NCBI GenBank assembly: GCA_030530205.1
Contig: JAUMVK010000001.1
Span: forward strand, 1-64,000
Origin: RGIG3701 sp030530205
GTDB taxonomy: Bacteria > Planctomycetota > Planctomycetia > Pirellulales > Thermoguttaceae
DNA length: 64,000 nucleotides
Reading direction: 5' to 3'
The translations under genes were made by a program, and so were the position numbers. This document shows, one piece after another, positions 35,453 to 44,471 of this stretch. How positions within the stretch are numbered: position 1 is the first letter of the stretch; each line of letters opens with the position of its first letter. The notes below the pieces were generated by a model, which saw nothing but the letters and a program-made list of their open reading frames with translations, did not search any database and was not told the origin of the DNA.

Positions 35453-36787
35453 ATGTTGCGTTTCCAATCATTTTTCCTGATTTTTTTCCTGCTTGTGAGC
35501 TGTGCCGGTTTGTGTGTCGCCCGTGATATTTACGTTGATAATGTATATGGCAACGATGATTTCGCGGGACATTCGCCGAAAGCGATCGATATGAATGGGC
35601 CGGTGCGTACGATCAAACACGCTCTGGAAATGGCTCACGCCAGTGACCGCATTATCCTCGCGAACAACCCGGAGCGGCCTTATCGGGAAAGTCTGCTTGT
35701 CGGCGGTGAGAGAAACAGCGGAATGCCTGGTTTCCCGTTCCGTATCAAAGGCAATGGCGCGACCATTGACGGAAGTGCCGAGATACCTCCAGAGTACTGG
35801 CACGCGGCGGGTCAAAAGGGGATTTTCTACTATCAACCCCGATACATGGAATTCCAGAATCTTTTTTTCCGAGGAAAACCGTGTATCCGGCTGGACACGA
35901 AAGAAGTTCATTCGACAGATGATCTGGCCAAACTCGACTGGAAACCAATGCGCTGGGCCCTTTATGACGGTCGGGTCTATTTCCTCCCGAAAGAAGCTCA
36001 CATGGTCCTTGCTCTTGAACGTCTGCTTCCCCAGGACGATTCAGAAACCGCAAAAATGCGTGCCTATGCAATGACCGCCCCGGAAAAACGTTTTGGGATC
36101 ACGTTCTTCCACGCCCATCACGTTGATGTGGAAGACCTGGTAATTCAGGGTTTCCAGAACGACGGCGTGAACCTCAGCGATGCGGCCACGTACATTTCAC
36201 TGAAAAACGTCACGGTCCGGGGAAACGCCCGTTACGGGGTCACCGTGGGAACCGGAAGCTCCGTCTGGCTGAAAGATTGTGTTCTGGGTAATAATCAAAT
36301 CGCCCAGCTCTACACTGAGGAAGCGGCTATGGCCTCGCTTTTCACCTCGGACCTGATTGCTTACCCGGCGCCAGGCTGGATCGATCAGGGGGGGATGGTT
36401 TTCATCGATAAAAAGCAGGTCAAAGGCGGCTTCAGTGAGGTCACGGACTCTGGAATTGAAGACGAAGACGCTTTCTTCTTTGGCGAAAAGGCTGAAGAAT
36501 CGGAAGTCCAGGAAGAAACCATCGGTGACGATGACGATGACGACGAAAAAGAAGATTCCGGGAACGATCTCTTTGGTGGGGATGATGACGATGATGACTC
36601 GGATAATTCTGGCGGCGATGATGACGATGACGACGATTCCGGGAATGACCTTTTCGGCGGTGATGACGATGATGATTCGGACGACGATGAGGATTCCGGC
36701 GGCTTCGATATGGATGAGGATTCGGACGACGATAACGGCGACGACGATTCCGGAGACGATGACGACGACTCGGGATTCAGTTTTTAA
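35453..36787 (+). CDS. exported right-handed beta-helix protein with poly-Asp tail
   Basis: A 444-residue exported protein. Signal peptide FLIFFLLVSCAGLCVA, then a pectate-lyase-like parallel beta-helix beginning IYVDNVYGNDDFAG and PVRTIKHALEMA (the usual DUF1565-like opening), with later coils VEDLVIQGFQNDGVNL and ISLKNVTVRGNARYGV. From about residue 355 the protein is acidic, and the last 95 residues are almost only Asp, Ser, Gly and Glu, with the unit DSGNDLFGGDDDDD occurring twice. The tail could bind calcium or a basic surface. The upstream GTG frame to 35393 lacks support. Probably co-transcribed with the PEP-CTERM gene before it. Confidence 0.82.
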   Translation: MLRFQSFFLIFFLLVSCAGLCVARDIYVDNVYGNDDFAGHSPKAIDMNGPVRTIKHALEMAHASDRIILANNPERPYRESLLVGGERNSGMPGFPFRIKGNGATIDGSAEIPPEYWHAAGQKGIFYYQPRYMEFQNLFFRGKPCIRLDTKEVHSTDDLAKLDWKPMRWALYDGRVYFLPKEAHMVLALERLLPQDDSETAKMRAYAMTAPEKRFGITFFHAHHVDVEDLVIQGFQNDGVNLSDAATYISLKNVTVRGNARYGVTVGTGSSVWLKDCVLGNNQIAQLYTEEAAMASLFTSDLIAYPAPGWIDQGGMVFIDKKQVKGGFSEVTDSGIEDEDAFFFGEKAEESEVQEETIGDDDDDDEKEDSGNDLFGGDDDDDDSDNSGGDDDDDDDSGNDLFGGDDDDDSDDDEDSGGFDMDEDSDDDNGDDDSGDDDDDSGFSF

Positions 36788-36849
36788 CCCGGCTAAAACC
36801 CATTCAAAACACTCAACCGAATATACAGTTCAGCTCCAAAGGAGAATCA

Positions 36850-38115
36850 ATGAAAATAGAAAATCTTGAAGCGTATTGCCTTGATGTTGCCCAGCGTGCG
36901 AAAGCGGCTTCGGCGGAACTGGCCTCCGTGACGGGCAAACAGAAAAACGACTGGTTAAACCTCAGCGCTCAAGCGCTGCGTGACCGAATGGACGAAGTTC
37001 TCGCTGCGAACGACCAAGACATCGCCAACGCGCCGGGTTTTGGCCTCACGCCCGCGGAGATCGACCGGCTCAAGCTCAACCCGCAGCGTGTCGAGGATAT
37101 TGCGCAGGCTCTGGAGTACATCGCGAAACTTCCCGACCCGGTCGGTGAGATCATTTCGTCCCAGGTCCGTCCGAACGGGTTGGACGTTCAAAAAGTCCGC
37201 GTCCCGCTGGGCGTCGTTTTCTTCATCTACGAGTCCCGCCCGAACGTAACGGCGGACGCGGCCGCTCTGTGCGTCAAGAGCTCCAACGCCGTGATCCTCC
37301 GCGGCGGCAAAGAGGCCATTCACTCCAGCATGAAGATCGCGGAGGTCCTCTCCGCCACGGCTGAGCAGGTCAAGATCCCTCGCGATGCCGTGCAGCTCGT
37401 CGCCACGACGGACCACGACGCAGTCGGTCACTTCCTGAAGATGAACCAGTTCATCGACGTGACGATCCCCCGCGGCGGTGAAGGGCTGATCCGGCGCGTG
37501 ACTTCCGAGGCCACTATGCCAGTCATTAAGCATTTTGCCGGGAACTGCCACGTGTATGTGGACGCTTCGGCCGATCTGGAGAAAACGCTCGCGATCGTGA
37601 TTAATTCCAAGTGCCAGCGCATGGGCGTCTGCAACGCGGCCGAGTCGATGGTAGTTCACCGTGACGTCGTGACGACGCTCCTTCCGAAAATCTGCGACGC
37701 GCTGAAAGAGCACGGGATCGAGATCCGCGGTGACGAGATCACCTGCACCGAGATCCCATACGCAGTTCAGGCAACCGAGCAGGATTTCTACACGGAATAC
37801 CACGGCCCGATCATCTCCTGCAAGGTGGTCGGCTCGCTGGACGAAGCGATTCGCCACATTAATCACTACAGTTCCGGCCATACCGAAGCGATCTGCACGA
37901 ACGACCTCTGCGCCGCCCGCGAATTCGCGCTGAGGATCGACTCCTCGGCGGTCATGATCAACGCCTCGACCCGGTTCAACGACGGTGGCGAGTTCGGCCT
38001 GGGCGCCGAAATCGGGATCAGCACCGATAAATTCCACGCCCGCGGCCCGTGTGGCTTGCGCGAACTGACCAGCTACAAGTACATCGTGTACGGTGACGGC
38101 CAGACGCGCGGTTAA
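36850..38115 (+). CDS. proA: glutamate-5-semialdehyde dehydrogenase ProA
   Basis: A 421-residue gamma-glutamyl phosphate reductase, second step of proline synthesis: NADPH-dependent reduction of gamma-glutamyl phosphate. Aldehyde-dehydrogenase fold with the conserved stretches FIYESRPNVTADAAALC, NAVILRGGKEA and the catalytic Cys region NSKCQRMGVCNAAE; near the end FNDGGEFGLGAEIGIST is diagnostic. Length matches the family. AAAGGAG nine bases upstream gives a firm start. proB is not adjacent. Confidence 0.97.
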   Translation: MKIENLEAYCLDVAQRAKAASAELASVTGKQKNDWLNLSAQALRDRMDEVLAANDQDIANAPGFGLTPAEIDRLKLNPQRVEDIAQALEYIAKLPDPVGEIISSQVRPNGLDVQKVRVPLGVVFFIYESRPNVTADAAALCVKSSNAVILRGGKEAIHSSMKIAEVLSATAEQVKIPRDAVQLVATTDHDAVGHFLKMNQFIDVTIPRGGEGLIRRVTSEATMPVIKHFAGNCHVYVDASADLEKTLAIVINSKCQRMGVCNAAESMVVHRDVVTTLLPKICDALKEHGIEIRGDEITCTEIPYAVQATEQDFYTEYHGPIISCKVVGSLDEAIRHINHYSSGHTEAICTNDLCAAREFALRIDSSAVMINASTRFNDGGEFGLGAEIGISTDKFHARGPCGLRELTSYKYIVYGDGQTRG

Positions 38116-38162
38116 TGACACCAGTTTTCCTGATCCAGCCAGAGATCTAAAAGTTTTAGAAG

Positions 38163-38218
38163 CGGGACTCGGGTGAGGGACTTTTTCAGACGTTCCTCAC
38201 CGGGGCCCGTCCGTTTTA
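38163..38218 (+). terminator. terminator after proA
   Basis: CGGG...GGTGAGG pairs with CCTCACC...CCCG around a loop containing CTTTTTCAGACG; a short T-run follows. Confidence 0.6.
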
Positions 38219-38262
38219 TACCCTCCCAATATTAAAAAGTCAAACACACACCCCAAATTCCA

Positions 38263-39432
38263 ATGATCAAACACCACATTCTTGCGCTCTTTTTTCTCCT
38301 TTTTTCCCTTGGCTTTGCAGTCTCTGCAGAGGATCGGCCGCTCCTCGGCGCGATTCGGTGGGACGCATGGTACGGTACGATCCCTGACGAAGGTCTGCGA
38401 GCCGCGACGAGCTGGCCCGGCGCGAATCCCGAGTCGAAAGCGGGGCCGAATCCCGGCGGTGAGGCGCAGCGGAATCTGAAACCGGAGCGTTTCGAGTACC
38501 GCCGCCCGTTTTTTTCGACGATGGACGAAAAAGGAAATCTGGTGGAGATCAACGGAAACCGTCAGGAAGTCATGGACCAGGAAATCGACTACGCGGTCCG
38601 CGCCGGCCTGGATTTCTGGGCGTTTACCGTTTACCCGGAAGACTGTCCGCTGAGCCTTTGCTTCCAGAAATTCATTTCCAGCCCGAAAAAGGACCAGATG
38701 AAATTCTGCTTCTTTCTCGTGTGCGCGTCAGCTTACGGCCGTTTCGCGGATGATCCGGAAATTCGCGAGTACGTTCTGCGTTACGTCACGGATCCATCGT
38801 ACCTGAAAGTTCAGGGGAATCGGCCCGTTTTCTACGTCGGTTTCCTGAACCCCGAGATCGACGCGAAGCTGAAGAACGGCGTGTGGGCGGAATTCTGCGA
38901 GAAAGTCCAGGCAAAAGGCCTTGGAAAGCCGTACGTCGTGACGGACCACGGGCGCTCGCCCGAATTTCTGAAAAATTACGTCGCGGAAATGGGTTTCGAC
39001 GCGGTGGGACGTTACTGCCACACCGATTCGACCGCCGAAAACGCTCCGTACGCCCAGCTCGTCCAACAGGCGGAGGAGTGGACAAAATCGTGCAAAGACG
39101 CAGGGCTGAATGTTTCGCCGATCTGCATGACCGGCTTTGACCGAAGGCCGCGCTTCATCAGTCCAACCTCGTGGGAACTCTGGCACAAACCGGGCGAATT
39201 CCTGGAACGTTTTTTCCAGAGCGGTACACCGGAAGAAATCGCAGATCACATCGCCCGGAACGTGGACTTTTTGAGGAAGTCTCCGAACGCGGACGGCGTA
39301 AATCTGGTACTGATTTACGCCTGGAACGAGTGCGATGAAGGCGGCTGGATCATTCCGACGCAAATCCTGGGAACCGCTCGAATCGACGCATTGAGCCAAA
39401 AGTTAAAAGAACAGAAAATCAACCCAAACTGA
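38263..39432 (+). CDS. exported GH99/WbsX-like glycoside hydrolase-fold protein
   Basis: A 389-residue exported protein. Signal peptide (ILALFFLLFSLGFAVSA), then a TIM-barrel-like domain opening with LGAIRWDAWYGTIPDEGL, a DYAVRAGLDFWAFTVYPE strand-helix and a closing LIYAWNECDEGGWIIPT, the pattern of GH99-like and WbsX-like proteins that act on mannose-type glycans or related polysaccharides. The catalytic Glu would lie in the NECDEGG motif. Substrate is unknown. Three bases separate it from the HtrA protease gene that follows, so both are co-transcribed. Confidence 0.78.
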   Translation: MIKHHILALFFLLFSLGFAVSAEDRPLLGAIRWDAWYGTIPDEGLRAATSWPGANPESKAGPNPGGEAQRNLKPERFEYRRPFFSTMDEKGNLVEINGNRQEVMDQEIDYAVRAGLDFWAFTVYPEDCPLSLCFQKFISSPKKDQMKFCFFLVCASAYGRFADDPEIREYVLRYVTDPSYLKVQGNRPVFYVGFLNPEIDAKLKNGVWAEFCEKVQAKGLGKPYVVTDHGRSPEFLKNYVAEMGFDAVGRYCHTDSTAENAPYAQLVQQAEEWTKSCKDAGLNVSPICMTGFDRRPRFISPTSWELWHKPGEFLERFFQSGTPEEIADHIARNVDFLRKSPNADGVNLVLIYAWNECDEGGWIIPTQILGTARIDALSQKLKEQKINPN

Positions 39433-39435
39433 AAG

Positions 39436-41340
39436 ATGAAATACTGCTTCTCGTTCCTTTTCATTTTCGTTCCGGCCGTTCTTTTGGCTCAAATTGACCA
39501 GCTGAAAGAAGAGGAAGGCCGCAATATTGCGCTCGTGGAACGCCTGGCGCCGTCGCTCGTGGCGATTTATCCCCCGGACGGGTCCAGCTGCGGGTCCGGA
39601 GTCGTGATTTCCTCCGATGGTTTCGCGTTGACGAATTTCCACGTCGTTCAGCCGTGCGGCAAATGGATGAAAGTCGGTTTGCCGGACGGGAAAGTCCGTA
39701 ACGCGGTCACGGTCGGAGTGGACCCGGTGGGGGACCTGGCTCTCATCAAGATCCTGCCGTTAAATTCCGCCGATGGTGGCTCCTCGGAGTTTCACCCGGC
39801 AACTCTGGGCGATTCTGACCTCGTTCAGCCCGGTGACGATGCATGGGTTTTGGGGAATCCGTTCGGCTTTGAGGAAGATTTTACCCCCACCGTTTCCCAT
39901 GGGATCGTTTCCGGAACGCACCGGTACCAGTTCCCCGCAGGAACGTTTCTCGAGTACACCGACTGCCTGCAGGTGGACGCGCCGGTCAACCCGGGAAACT
40001 CTGGCGGCCCGCTTTTCAATGCCCAAGGCGAGCTGATCGGGATCAACGGCCGGTGCTCTTTCGAAAAACGGGGCCGAATCAACGTCGGCGTCGGCTACGC
40101 GATCTCCATCAATCAAATCAAACTTTTCCTGAGCCACTTGAAAGCCGGACGTGTGCTTGACCACGCGACGCTCGGCGCCACGGTTGCATCAGATTCACTT
40201 GGGCGCCCGGTCGTAAATTCCATGCTTGATGATTCCGAAGCCGCTCTGCGCGGGCTGGACCTTGGTGACCGGCTCACCTCGTTTGGAGGACGGCCCATTC
40301 AGACCGCCAACGAATTTAAAAACGTTTTGGGAATTTATCCGAAAGGGTGGATCGTTCCAGTGGAATTTACACGCAAAACGGGCAAAACACTGGAATCTCA
40401 TCGAATTGTCGTGCGTCTGTCGGGCGTTCATTCGGATGCTGAGCTGAAAAAGTTCCTCGAAACGGCTTTTGCTGCGGACGATGAACCAGACGTTCCTCCC
40501 GAAAATCAGCCTAAAATCCCCTCCAAAGTTCCGAAAAAAATTCTCCCCAAAATTTTGCCGGGAAAGCCTCAAATGAAACCAGGGGAAAAGCCTGAAGGCG
40601 CACCGGAACAGACGGAACCGAAGGACGAAATGGAAGAGGAAATGCGGCGTCAGAAAGAACTCCACGCCAAACTCTTTGCCAAGTTGAAAGAAATGCCCGA
40701 GGAGGTTAAATCGTTATACGAGGCGCGGGACGGTTTCATCAATTTCTACTTCAACCGTCAGGAAACCCAGCGAGTCTGGAGTGATTTTTCGGCGGGCTTT
40801 TCGGAAAAGCTCCCGGCAAAATTCATTGGAAAGACTTCGACCGGTGCAGAGTTTGAACTGGAATTTACGCCAGAAAAAACGCTTCTGTCTCAGGCATCAG
40901 GTGACCAACTTTGGGAAAACGCAGGCGATTTCACGCGCCAGCCGCTTCCGCCGGAAAGCCGCTTGCTCCTGCCCGGTTTAACGCTTTGGTACGAGTTTCA
41001 GACCAAAGGCCCTGAGGAACTGGGGCTTACGTACTTTGGTGAGTTGCCGCTCCCATGGACGTCGGATTCAGACGCTCCGAATGACCCGATGAATTCCGAC
41101 CCGAACGCGCGTTTTGACGTGCTGGAAGGAAACGTTGGCGGAGTGCTCGCCCGTTTCTGGTTCACGAAAAAAACGGAAGAAACCCCGGCCCGGCTCGTTC
41201 AGCTTGAGTTGGACCTTCTGGACGGCTCACTCCCTTGGGAATTCCGATTCCACGAAGAAGAAATTCGGGTTTACGCGGACGGGAAAATTTTTGAGACGCT
41301 GAACGACTTCACCCAGGCGAGTGAACAAAAAGCCCAGTGA
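39436..41340 (+). CDS. HtrA/Deg-family serine protease with PDZ and C-terminal extra domain
   Basis: A 634-residue exported protease with an intact triad: His in TNFHVV, Asp in GDLALIK and Ser in GNSGGPL. A PDZ domain follows (residues about 225-335, ALRGLDLGDRLTSFGGRP), then a Pro/Lys-rich linker (KIPSKVPKKILPKILPGKP), a short coiled-coil with charged residues and a 190-residue C-terminal beta-rich domain I do not recognise, in which FNRQETQRVW is conserved-looking. Cleaves misfolded or surface proteins in the periplasm. It is the active counterpart to the degenerate HtrA at 8129. Operon with the GH99-like gene. Confidence 0.9.
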   Translation: MKYCFSFLFIFVPAVLLAQIDQLKEEEGRNIALVERLAPSLVAIYPPDGSSCGSGVVISSDGFALTNFHVVQPCGKWMKVGLPDGKVRNAVTVGVDPVGDLALIKILPLNSADGGSSEFHPATLGDSDLVQPGDDAWVLGNPFGFEEDFTPTVSHGIVSGTHRYQFPAGTFLEYTDCLQVDAPVNPGNSGGPLFNAQGELIGINGRCSFEKRGRINVGVGYAISINQIKLFLSHLKAGRVLDHATLGATVASDSLGRPVVNSMLDDSEAALRGLDLGDRLTSFGGRPIQTANEFKNVLGIYPKGWIVPVEFTRKTGKTLESHRIVVRLSGVHSDAELKKFLETAFAADDEPDVPPENQPKIPSKVPKKILPKILPGKPQMKPGEKPEGAPEQTEPKDEMEEEMRRQKELHAKLFAKLKEMPEEVKSLYEARDGFINFYFNRQETQRVWSDFSAGFSEKLPAKFIGKTSTGAEFELEFTPEKTLLSQASGDQLWENAGDFTRQPLPPESRLLLPGLTLWYEFQTKGPEELGLTYFGELPLPWTSDSDAPNDPMNSDPNARFDVLEGNVGGVLARFWFTKKTEETPARLVQLELDLLDGSLPWEFRFHEEEIRVYADGKIFETLNDFTQASEQKAQ

Positions 41341-41405
41341 ATCAAGTTCTTTTTTCTCGTGACTGGGAATGATTGACAAAACCCTTCCGGCGTCTGGCAC
41401 TGGGG

Positions 41406-41438
41406 CCGTTTCACTTCGTGTTTTACGGAGTGAAACGG
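41406..41438. repeat. family D inverted repeat, copy 1
   Basis: CCGTTTCACTTCG and its complement CGGAGTGAAACGG around GTGTTTTA, a near-perfect hairpin. Copy 2 at 48188. The surrounding gap (41341-41556) holds no gene. Confidence 0.75.
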
Positions 41439-41556
41439 ATTGTATGGTTTAACCAGATTATAGGTCGATTGAGAAAATGGCTGAAAAATTTCTCGACTGG
41501 CCAAAAACCCTTGGGATCAAAAGGCGTTGGTACGTACTTATCGGAAGACCCTTTTT

Positions 41557-42297
41557 TTAAAACCGCTTGCCGCCATCCACGGGAAGCACGATCCCATTCA
41601 GAAACGCGGCCTTTTCAGAACACAAAAAGAACGCCGCGTTGGCGACTTCCTGAGGCGTTCCCCACCGGTCGAGCAAAGAGTCTTTTTTCGCGTGTTCCTG
41701 CCACGCTTTGGGAGCCTGTTTTCCCCATTCCGTCTGGATCCAGCCCGGGGCGAGAACATTTACGCGGACGTTTGGTCCAACACCCTGCGCCAGTGAGCGG
41801 GCGAATGCCGTAACGGCCCCTTTCGCCGTCGCAAAAAGCTGCGCGCTGTCGCCGGCCATCCCCCAGTCCACAGCGTCCCAGCCGATCAGGAGAATTGCCC
41901 CTTTTCGGTCCGAATCGATAATTTTCCGAGCGATGTTTCTCGAAATGCGCACGCCCGCTTGCACATCCACATTCCACAGGGCGGCCAGTTTCTGCTCAAA
42001 AGTCCAGTTTTTACGTTTACCCGTTAAAATATCGACTCCTGCAGTCTGGATCAGGGAGTCAACTCCGCCGCGCCAGTTCCACGCTTCTTCAGAAAGGCGA
42101 TCCTGTTCGGAGATTTGCGTCAAATCAGCCTGAACGATCTGCATGGGGACGTCGGGAAACTCTGCCTGAAGCATTTCAAGAGGTTGGTAATTCGAGAAAT
42201 AGTGCAGAAAGAGAGCGTCACCATTTTGGGCGAAACGTCTTGCAACGGCCAGCCCAATTCCGCCGCTGGACCCGGTAATGAAAACAGTCTTACACAT
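41557..42297 (-). CDS. SDR-family protein with altered catalytic residues
   Basis: A 246-residue short-chain dehydrogenase/reductase fold. The Rossmann motif TGSSGGIGLAVA and the NVDV and VNVLAPGWIQT segments are present. The active-site YxxxK is FATAK: Phe155 (codon 41833-41835) replaces the catalytic Tyr, and the Ser 13 residues earlier is Ala142 in IGWDAVDWGMAGDS. Oxidoreductase activity by the usual mechanism is therefore doubtful. I recall planctomycete SDR proteins with GWDxxxxGMAGDS, so the change may be conserved in a clade. Cofactor binding looks intact. Monocistronic. Confidence 0.85.
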   Translation of the reverse strand: MCKTVFITGSSGGIGLAVARRFAQNGDALFLHYFSNYQPLEMLQAEFPDVPMQIVQADLTQISEQDRLSEEAWNWRGGVDSLIQTAGVDILTGKRKNWTFEQKLAALWNVDVQAGVRISRNIARKIIDSDRKGAILLIGWDAVDWGMAGDSAQLFATAKGAVTAFARSLAQGVGPNVRVNVLAPGWIQTEWGKQAPKAWQEHAKKDSLLDRWGTPQEVANAAFFLCSEKAAFLNGIVLPVDGGKRF

Positions 42298-42305
42298 AAA
42301 TGAGT

Positions 42306-42342
42306 GAAGAGTTATGAGTTATGAGTTAGGAGTTAGGAGTTG
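42306..42342. repeat. tandem GAGTTATGAGTTAGGAGT-type repeats
   Basis: Five near copies of an 8-nt word (GAGTTATG/GAGTTAGG) upstream of the SDR gene, with the partly complementary AACTCCTCACTCCTG at 42404-42418 on the far side of the gap. Confidence 0.6.
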
Positions 42343-42422
42343 ACGCTTCGCGTAACGCGGCTTACAGAAAGACTTTAACCCATAAAAAGCCGAAGATTTT
42401 TTTAACTCCTCACTCCTGATTT

Positions 42423-43196
42423 TTAATAGCAAGGGCTTTCCATAATAAACTCTTGAGGTACGCCGTAGCACTGCGAGCAGCCGCCTCCGTCGATGATGAT
42501 CGCGCCGTCCGTATCGTACATGACCCCTGCGTTAGAGCCGTAAGCGGGAGAAACACCAGCAGACTGAAGGCGAGGCTTGCCATTTCCGGAGGATTGAACG
42601 GGAGGCGCGATCGTTGAACCACGCGGAGCCAAATCGGAAGTTTCCTGGGCGTAATAACCGTTTCCAGGGTTTGTGTCAGGGTTTCGACTGTTTCGTGTAA
42701 AGGCGCTGCCCCGATTTTGCGGCGGAGGCGTTGGCGCGTCAACTTTCGGGTAAGGATGTTCCTTCATGGCACGGATCACGTCCACTGAAACACCGTGGTT
42801 TTGGAGGGTCAAAACATCCTGCCCCTGCAACGGCTGGTAAAGGCCATGGGTCCGAATGTGCGTAATAATATTGGAGTCCGGGACTCCTGCCTGACGCCAC
42901 CCCAGCACGTCATTCACGGTCACGGGGCGAGCGGCAACAGGGCGGCCGGTGGATTTTTCCATCGCGATTCGATTACGTGCGTCATCTTTTACTTCCCGCG
43001 AAGCAATAAGGGGCACAGAGGAAGATGATCGTGCTTCAGGACGCCCCTGCGTGTCGTAAGCGCCACCGTTTCCAACGTAAGCCCCTTGATGGATGGAAGC
43101 GCAGCCGGAAACGAAGAACAGAAACGCGCACACACAGCCCCATCCAGCAGTCCTGACTGCCGAAAGAGAGTCCGATATTGAAAAAAGCGCCCTCAT
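42423..43196 (-). CDS. lipoprotein with planctomycete helical repeat domain
   Basis: A 257-residue lipoprotein: signal segment WGCVCAFLFFVSGC with the lipobox VSGC near residue 32. A central helical domain VNDVLGWRQAGVPDSNIITH followed by LQNHGVSVDVIRAMKE resembles the repeated D(V/I)xxxxxxGVxxxxI motif common in planctomycete lipoproteins. The C-terminal third is Pro/Ser/Asn/Gly-rich and ends with three Cys (GGGCSQCYG, SPCY). Own promoter at 43238-43266. Function unknown. Confidence 0.78.
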   Translation of the reverse strand: MRALFSISDSLSAVRTAGWGCVCAFLFFVSGCASIHQGAYVGNGGAYDTQGRPEARSSSSVPLIASREVKDDARNRIAMEKSTGRPVAARPVTVNDVLGWRQAGVPDSNIITHIRTHGLYQPLQGQDVLTLQNHGVSVDVIRAMKEHPYPKVDAPTPPPQNRGSAFTRNSRNPDTNPGNGYYAQETSDLAPRGSTIAPPVQSSGNGKPRLQSAGVSPAYGSNAGVMYDTDGAIIIDGGGCSQCYGVPQEFIMESPCY

Positions 43197-43237
43197 GAAC
43201 CTGCTCCGATTGCAAGAAAATTTTATTAACTTTTAGT

Positions 43238-43266
43238 AGTTTACCCACTTTGAAATTTTGTGTCAA
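43238..43266 (-). promoter_or_regulatory. promoter of the lipoprotein gene
   Basis: On the minus strand TTGACA (43261-43266), 17-nt spacer, TAAACT (43238-43243). Confidence 0.75.
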
Positions 43267-43338
43267 GAGCAATTCCAGAAAGAAATGAAAAATTTCCCGA
43301 AAAAATGGTTTGGTCCCTCGTTTTCCTTGTCCCCCTCC

Positions 43339-43366
43339 TTGAGACTTTTCACGCACGTGTTATAAT
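43339..43366 (+). promoter_or_regulatory. promoter of rubrerythrin
   Basis: TTGAGA at 43339 and TATAAT at 43361 with a 16-nt spacer; leader of about 42 nt with AGGAG before the ATG. Confidence 0.78.
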
Positions 43367-43413
43367 TTGAAAAATGGATTCTTTCAACCCAGTCCCCTAA
43401 CAGGAGAAAACAC

Positions 43414-43947
43414 ATGGAACTCAAAGGAAGCAAAACCGAGGCCAATCTTCAGTACGCATTTGCCGGTGAGTCAATGGCCCGTAACAAGTACACCTACTTC
43501 GCAAGCGTCGCGAAAAAAGAAGGTTTCCAGCAGATCGCTGCGATTTTCGAGGAAACCGCCGGTAACGAAAAAGAACACGCCAAACTCTGGTTCAAGGCTT
43601 TGAACGGAATCGGAACCACTGCCGAAAACCTCTTGGCAGCCGCAGAAGGCGAGCACGAAGAGTGGACCGACATGTACAAGCGTTTTGCTGAAGAAGCCGA
43701 AGAAGAAGGTTTCGCCGAGCTGGCCGTCCGTTTCGCCGCCGTCGCCGCGATCGAAAAGAGCCACGAGGAACGCTACCGCAAACTCGCCCAGAACATCGAA
43801 AAGAAAGAAGTTTTCGAGAAGATCGGCGAAAACACGTGGATCTGCCGGAACTGCGGGCACATCTATTTCGGAAAGACCGCCCCGCAACTCTGCCCGGTCT
43901 GCGCGCACCCGCAGGCGTTCTTTGAACTGAGAGCGGAAAACTATTAA
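43414..43947 (+). CDS. rubrerythrin
   Basis: A 177-residue di-iron peroxidase of anaerobes that reduces hydrogen peroxide with rubredoxin-type electrons. The N-terminal ferritin-like four-helix domain has AFAGESMARNKY, ETAGNEKEHAKLW and a second EKSHEERY; the C-terminal rubredoxin-like domain has CRNCG and CPVC to bind iron. Length and domain order are usual. Ribosome site AGGAG. Own promoter. Suggests an anaerobic or microaerophilic host. The cupin gene downstream is separated by an AT-rich hairpin. Confidence 0.96.
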   Translation: MELKGSKTEANLQYAFAGESMARNKYTYFASVAKKEGFQQIAAIFEETAGNEKEHAKLWFKALNGIGTTAENLLAAAEGEHEEWTDMYKRFAEEAEEEGFAELAVRFAAVAAIEKSHEERYRKLAQNIEKKEVFEKIGENTWICRNCGHIYFGKTAPQLCPVCAHPQAFFELRAENY

Positions 43948-43950
43948 TTT

Positions 43951-44034
43951 AATTAAGAATTAAGAATGATGAATTATGAATTAGGTGGGCACGTCGTGGA
44001 CAAAGCTCCCATTCATAATTCTTAATTCTTAATT
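43951..44034. repeat. AT-rich inverted repeat after rubrerythrin
   Basis: Left arm AATTAAGAATTAAGAATGAT plus GAATTATGAATT pairs with ATTCATAATTCTTAATTCTT plus AATT; the left arm has a 7-nt insertion. May act as terminator for rubrerythrin. Confidence 0.7.
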
Positions 44035-44053
44035 GATCAGAGGGGGTTTTGCC

Positions 44054-44419
44054 ATGAAGAAAATCTTGCATTCGGAGCAGGTTCCGGCCAATCCGGTAGA
44101 AACGCCGGGCGCGAGTCGGGCGAAAATGCGTCTGCTCATTGGCCCGGGCGACGAGGCTCCGACGTTTGCCATGCGTCAGTTCGAGCTGGAGCCGGGAGGC
44201 TGCACACCCGACCACGAGCACCCGTGGGAACACGAAATGTACATTCTGCAAGGCTCCGGAACGGTGAAATGCTCCGGCGAGGAATTCCCGGTCCGTCCCG
44301 GCTGTTTCGCGTTTGTGCCGCCGAACGAGCCGCACCAGGTCGTGAATACCGGCCTGATGACGCTGAAATTCCTCTGCCTCATCCCGGTCGAGCAGAAATG
44401 CGGCTGTCCAGTGAAATGA
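44054..44419 (+). CDS. cupin-domain protein
   Basis: A 121-residue single-domain cupin. Metal-binding residues are seen in DHEHPWEHEMYILQG and PNEPHQVVNTG, with the RPGCFAFVPP strand between. Such small cupins include isomerases, sensors and dioxygenases; the substrate cannot be told. Start at 44054 has AGGGGG upstream. It lies behind rubrerythrin, separated by a hairpin, so co-expression is possible but not shown. Ends with CGCPVK. Confidence 0.88.
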   Translation: MKKILHSEQVPANPVETPGASRAKMRLLIGPGDEAPTFAMRQFELEPGGCTPDHEHPWEHEMYILQGSGTVKCSGEEFPVRPGCFAFVPPNEPHQVVNTGLMTLKFLCLIPVEQKCGCPVK

Positions 44420-44471
44420 ATCGTGCCCGAGAGTCCGAAAAGAAAACCTCCTTTTTTTCGGACTCTCTCTT

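Noticed and set aside
36955..38121. 388-codon frame opposite proA
   Set aside because: Shadow of a well-supported gene; composition atypical and no signal.
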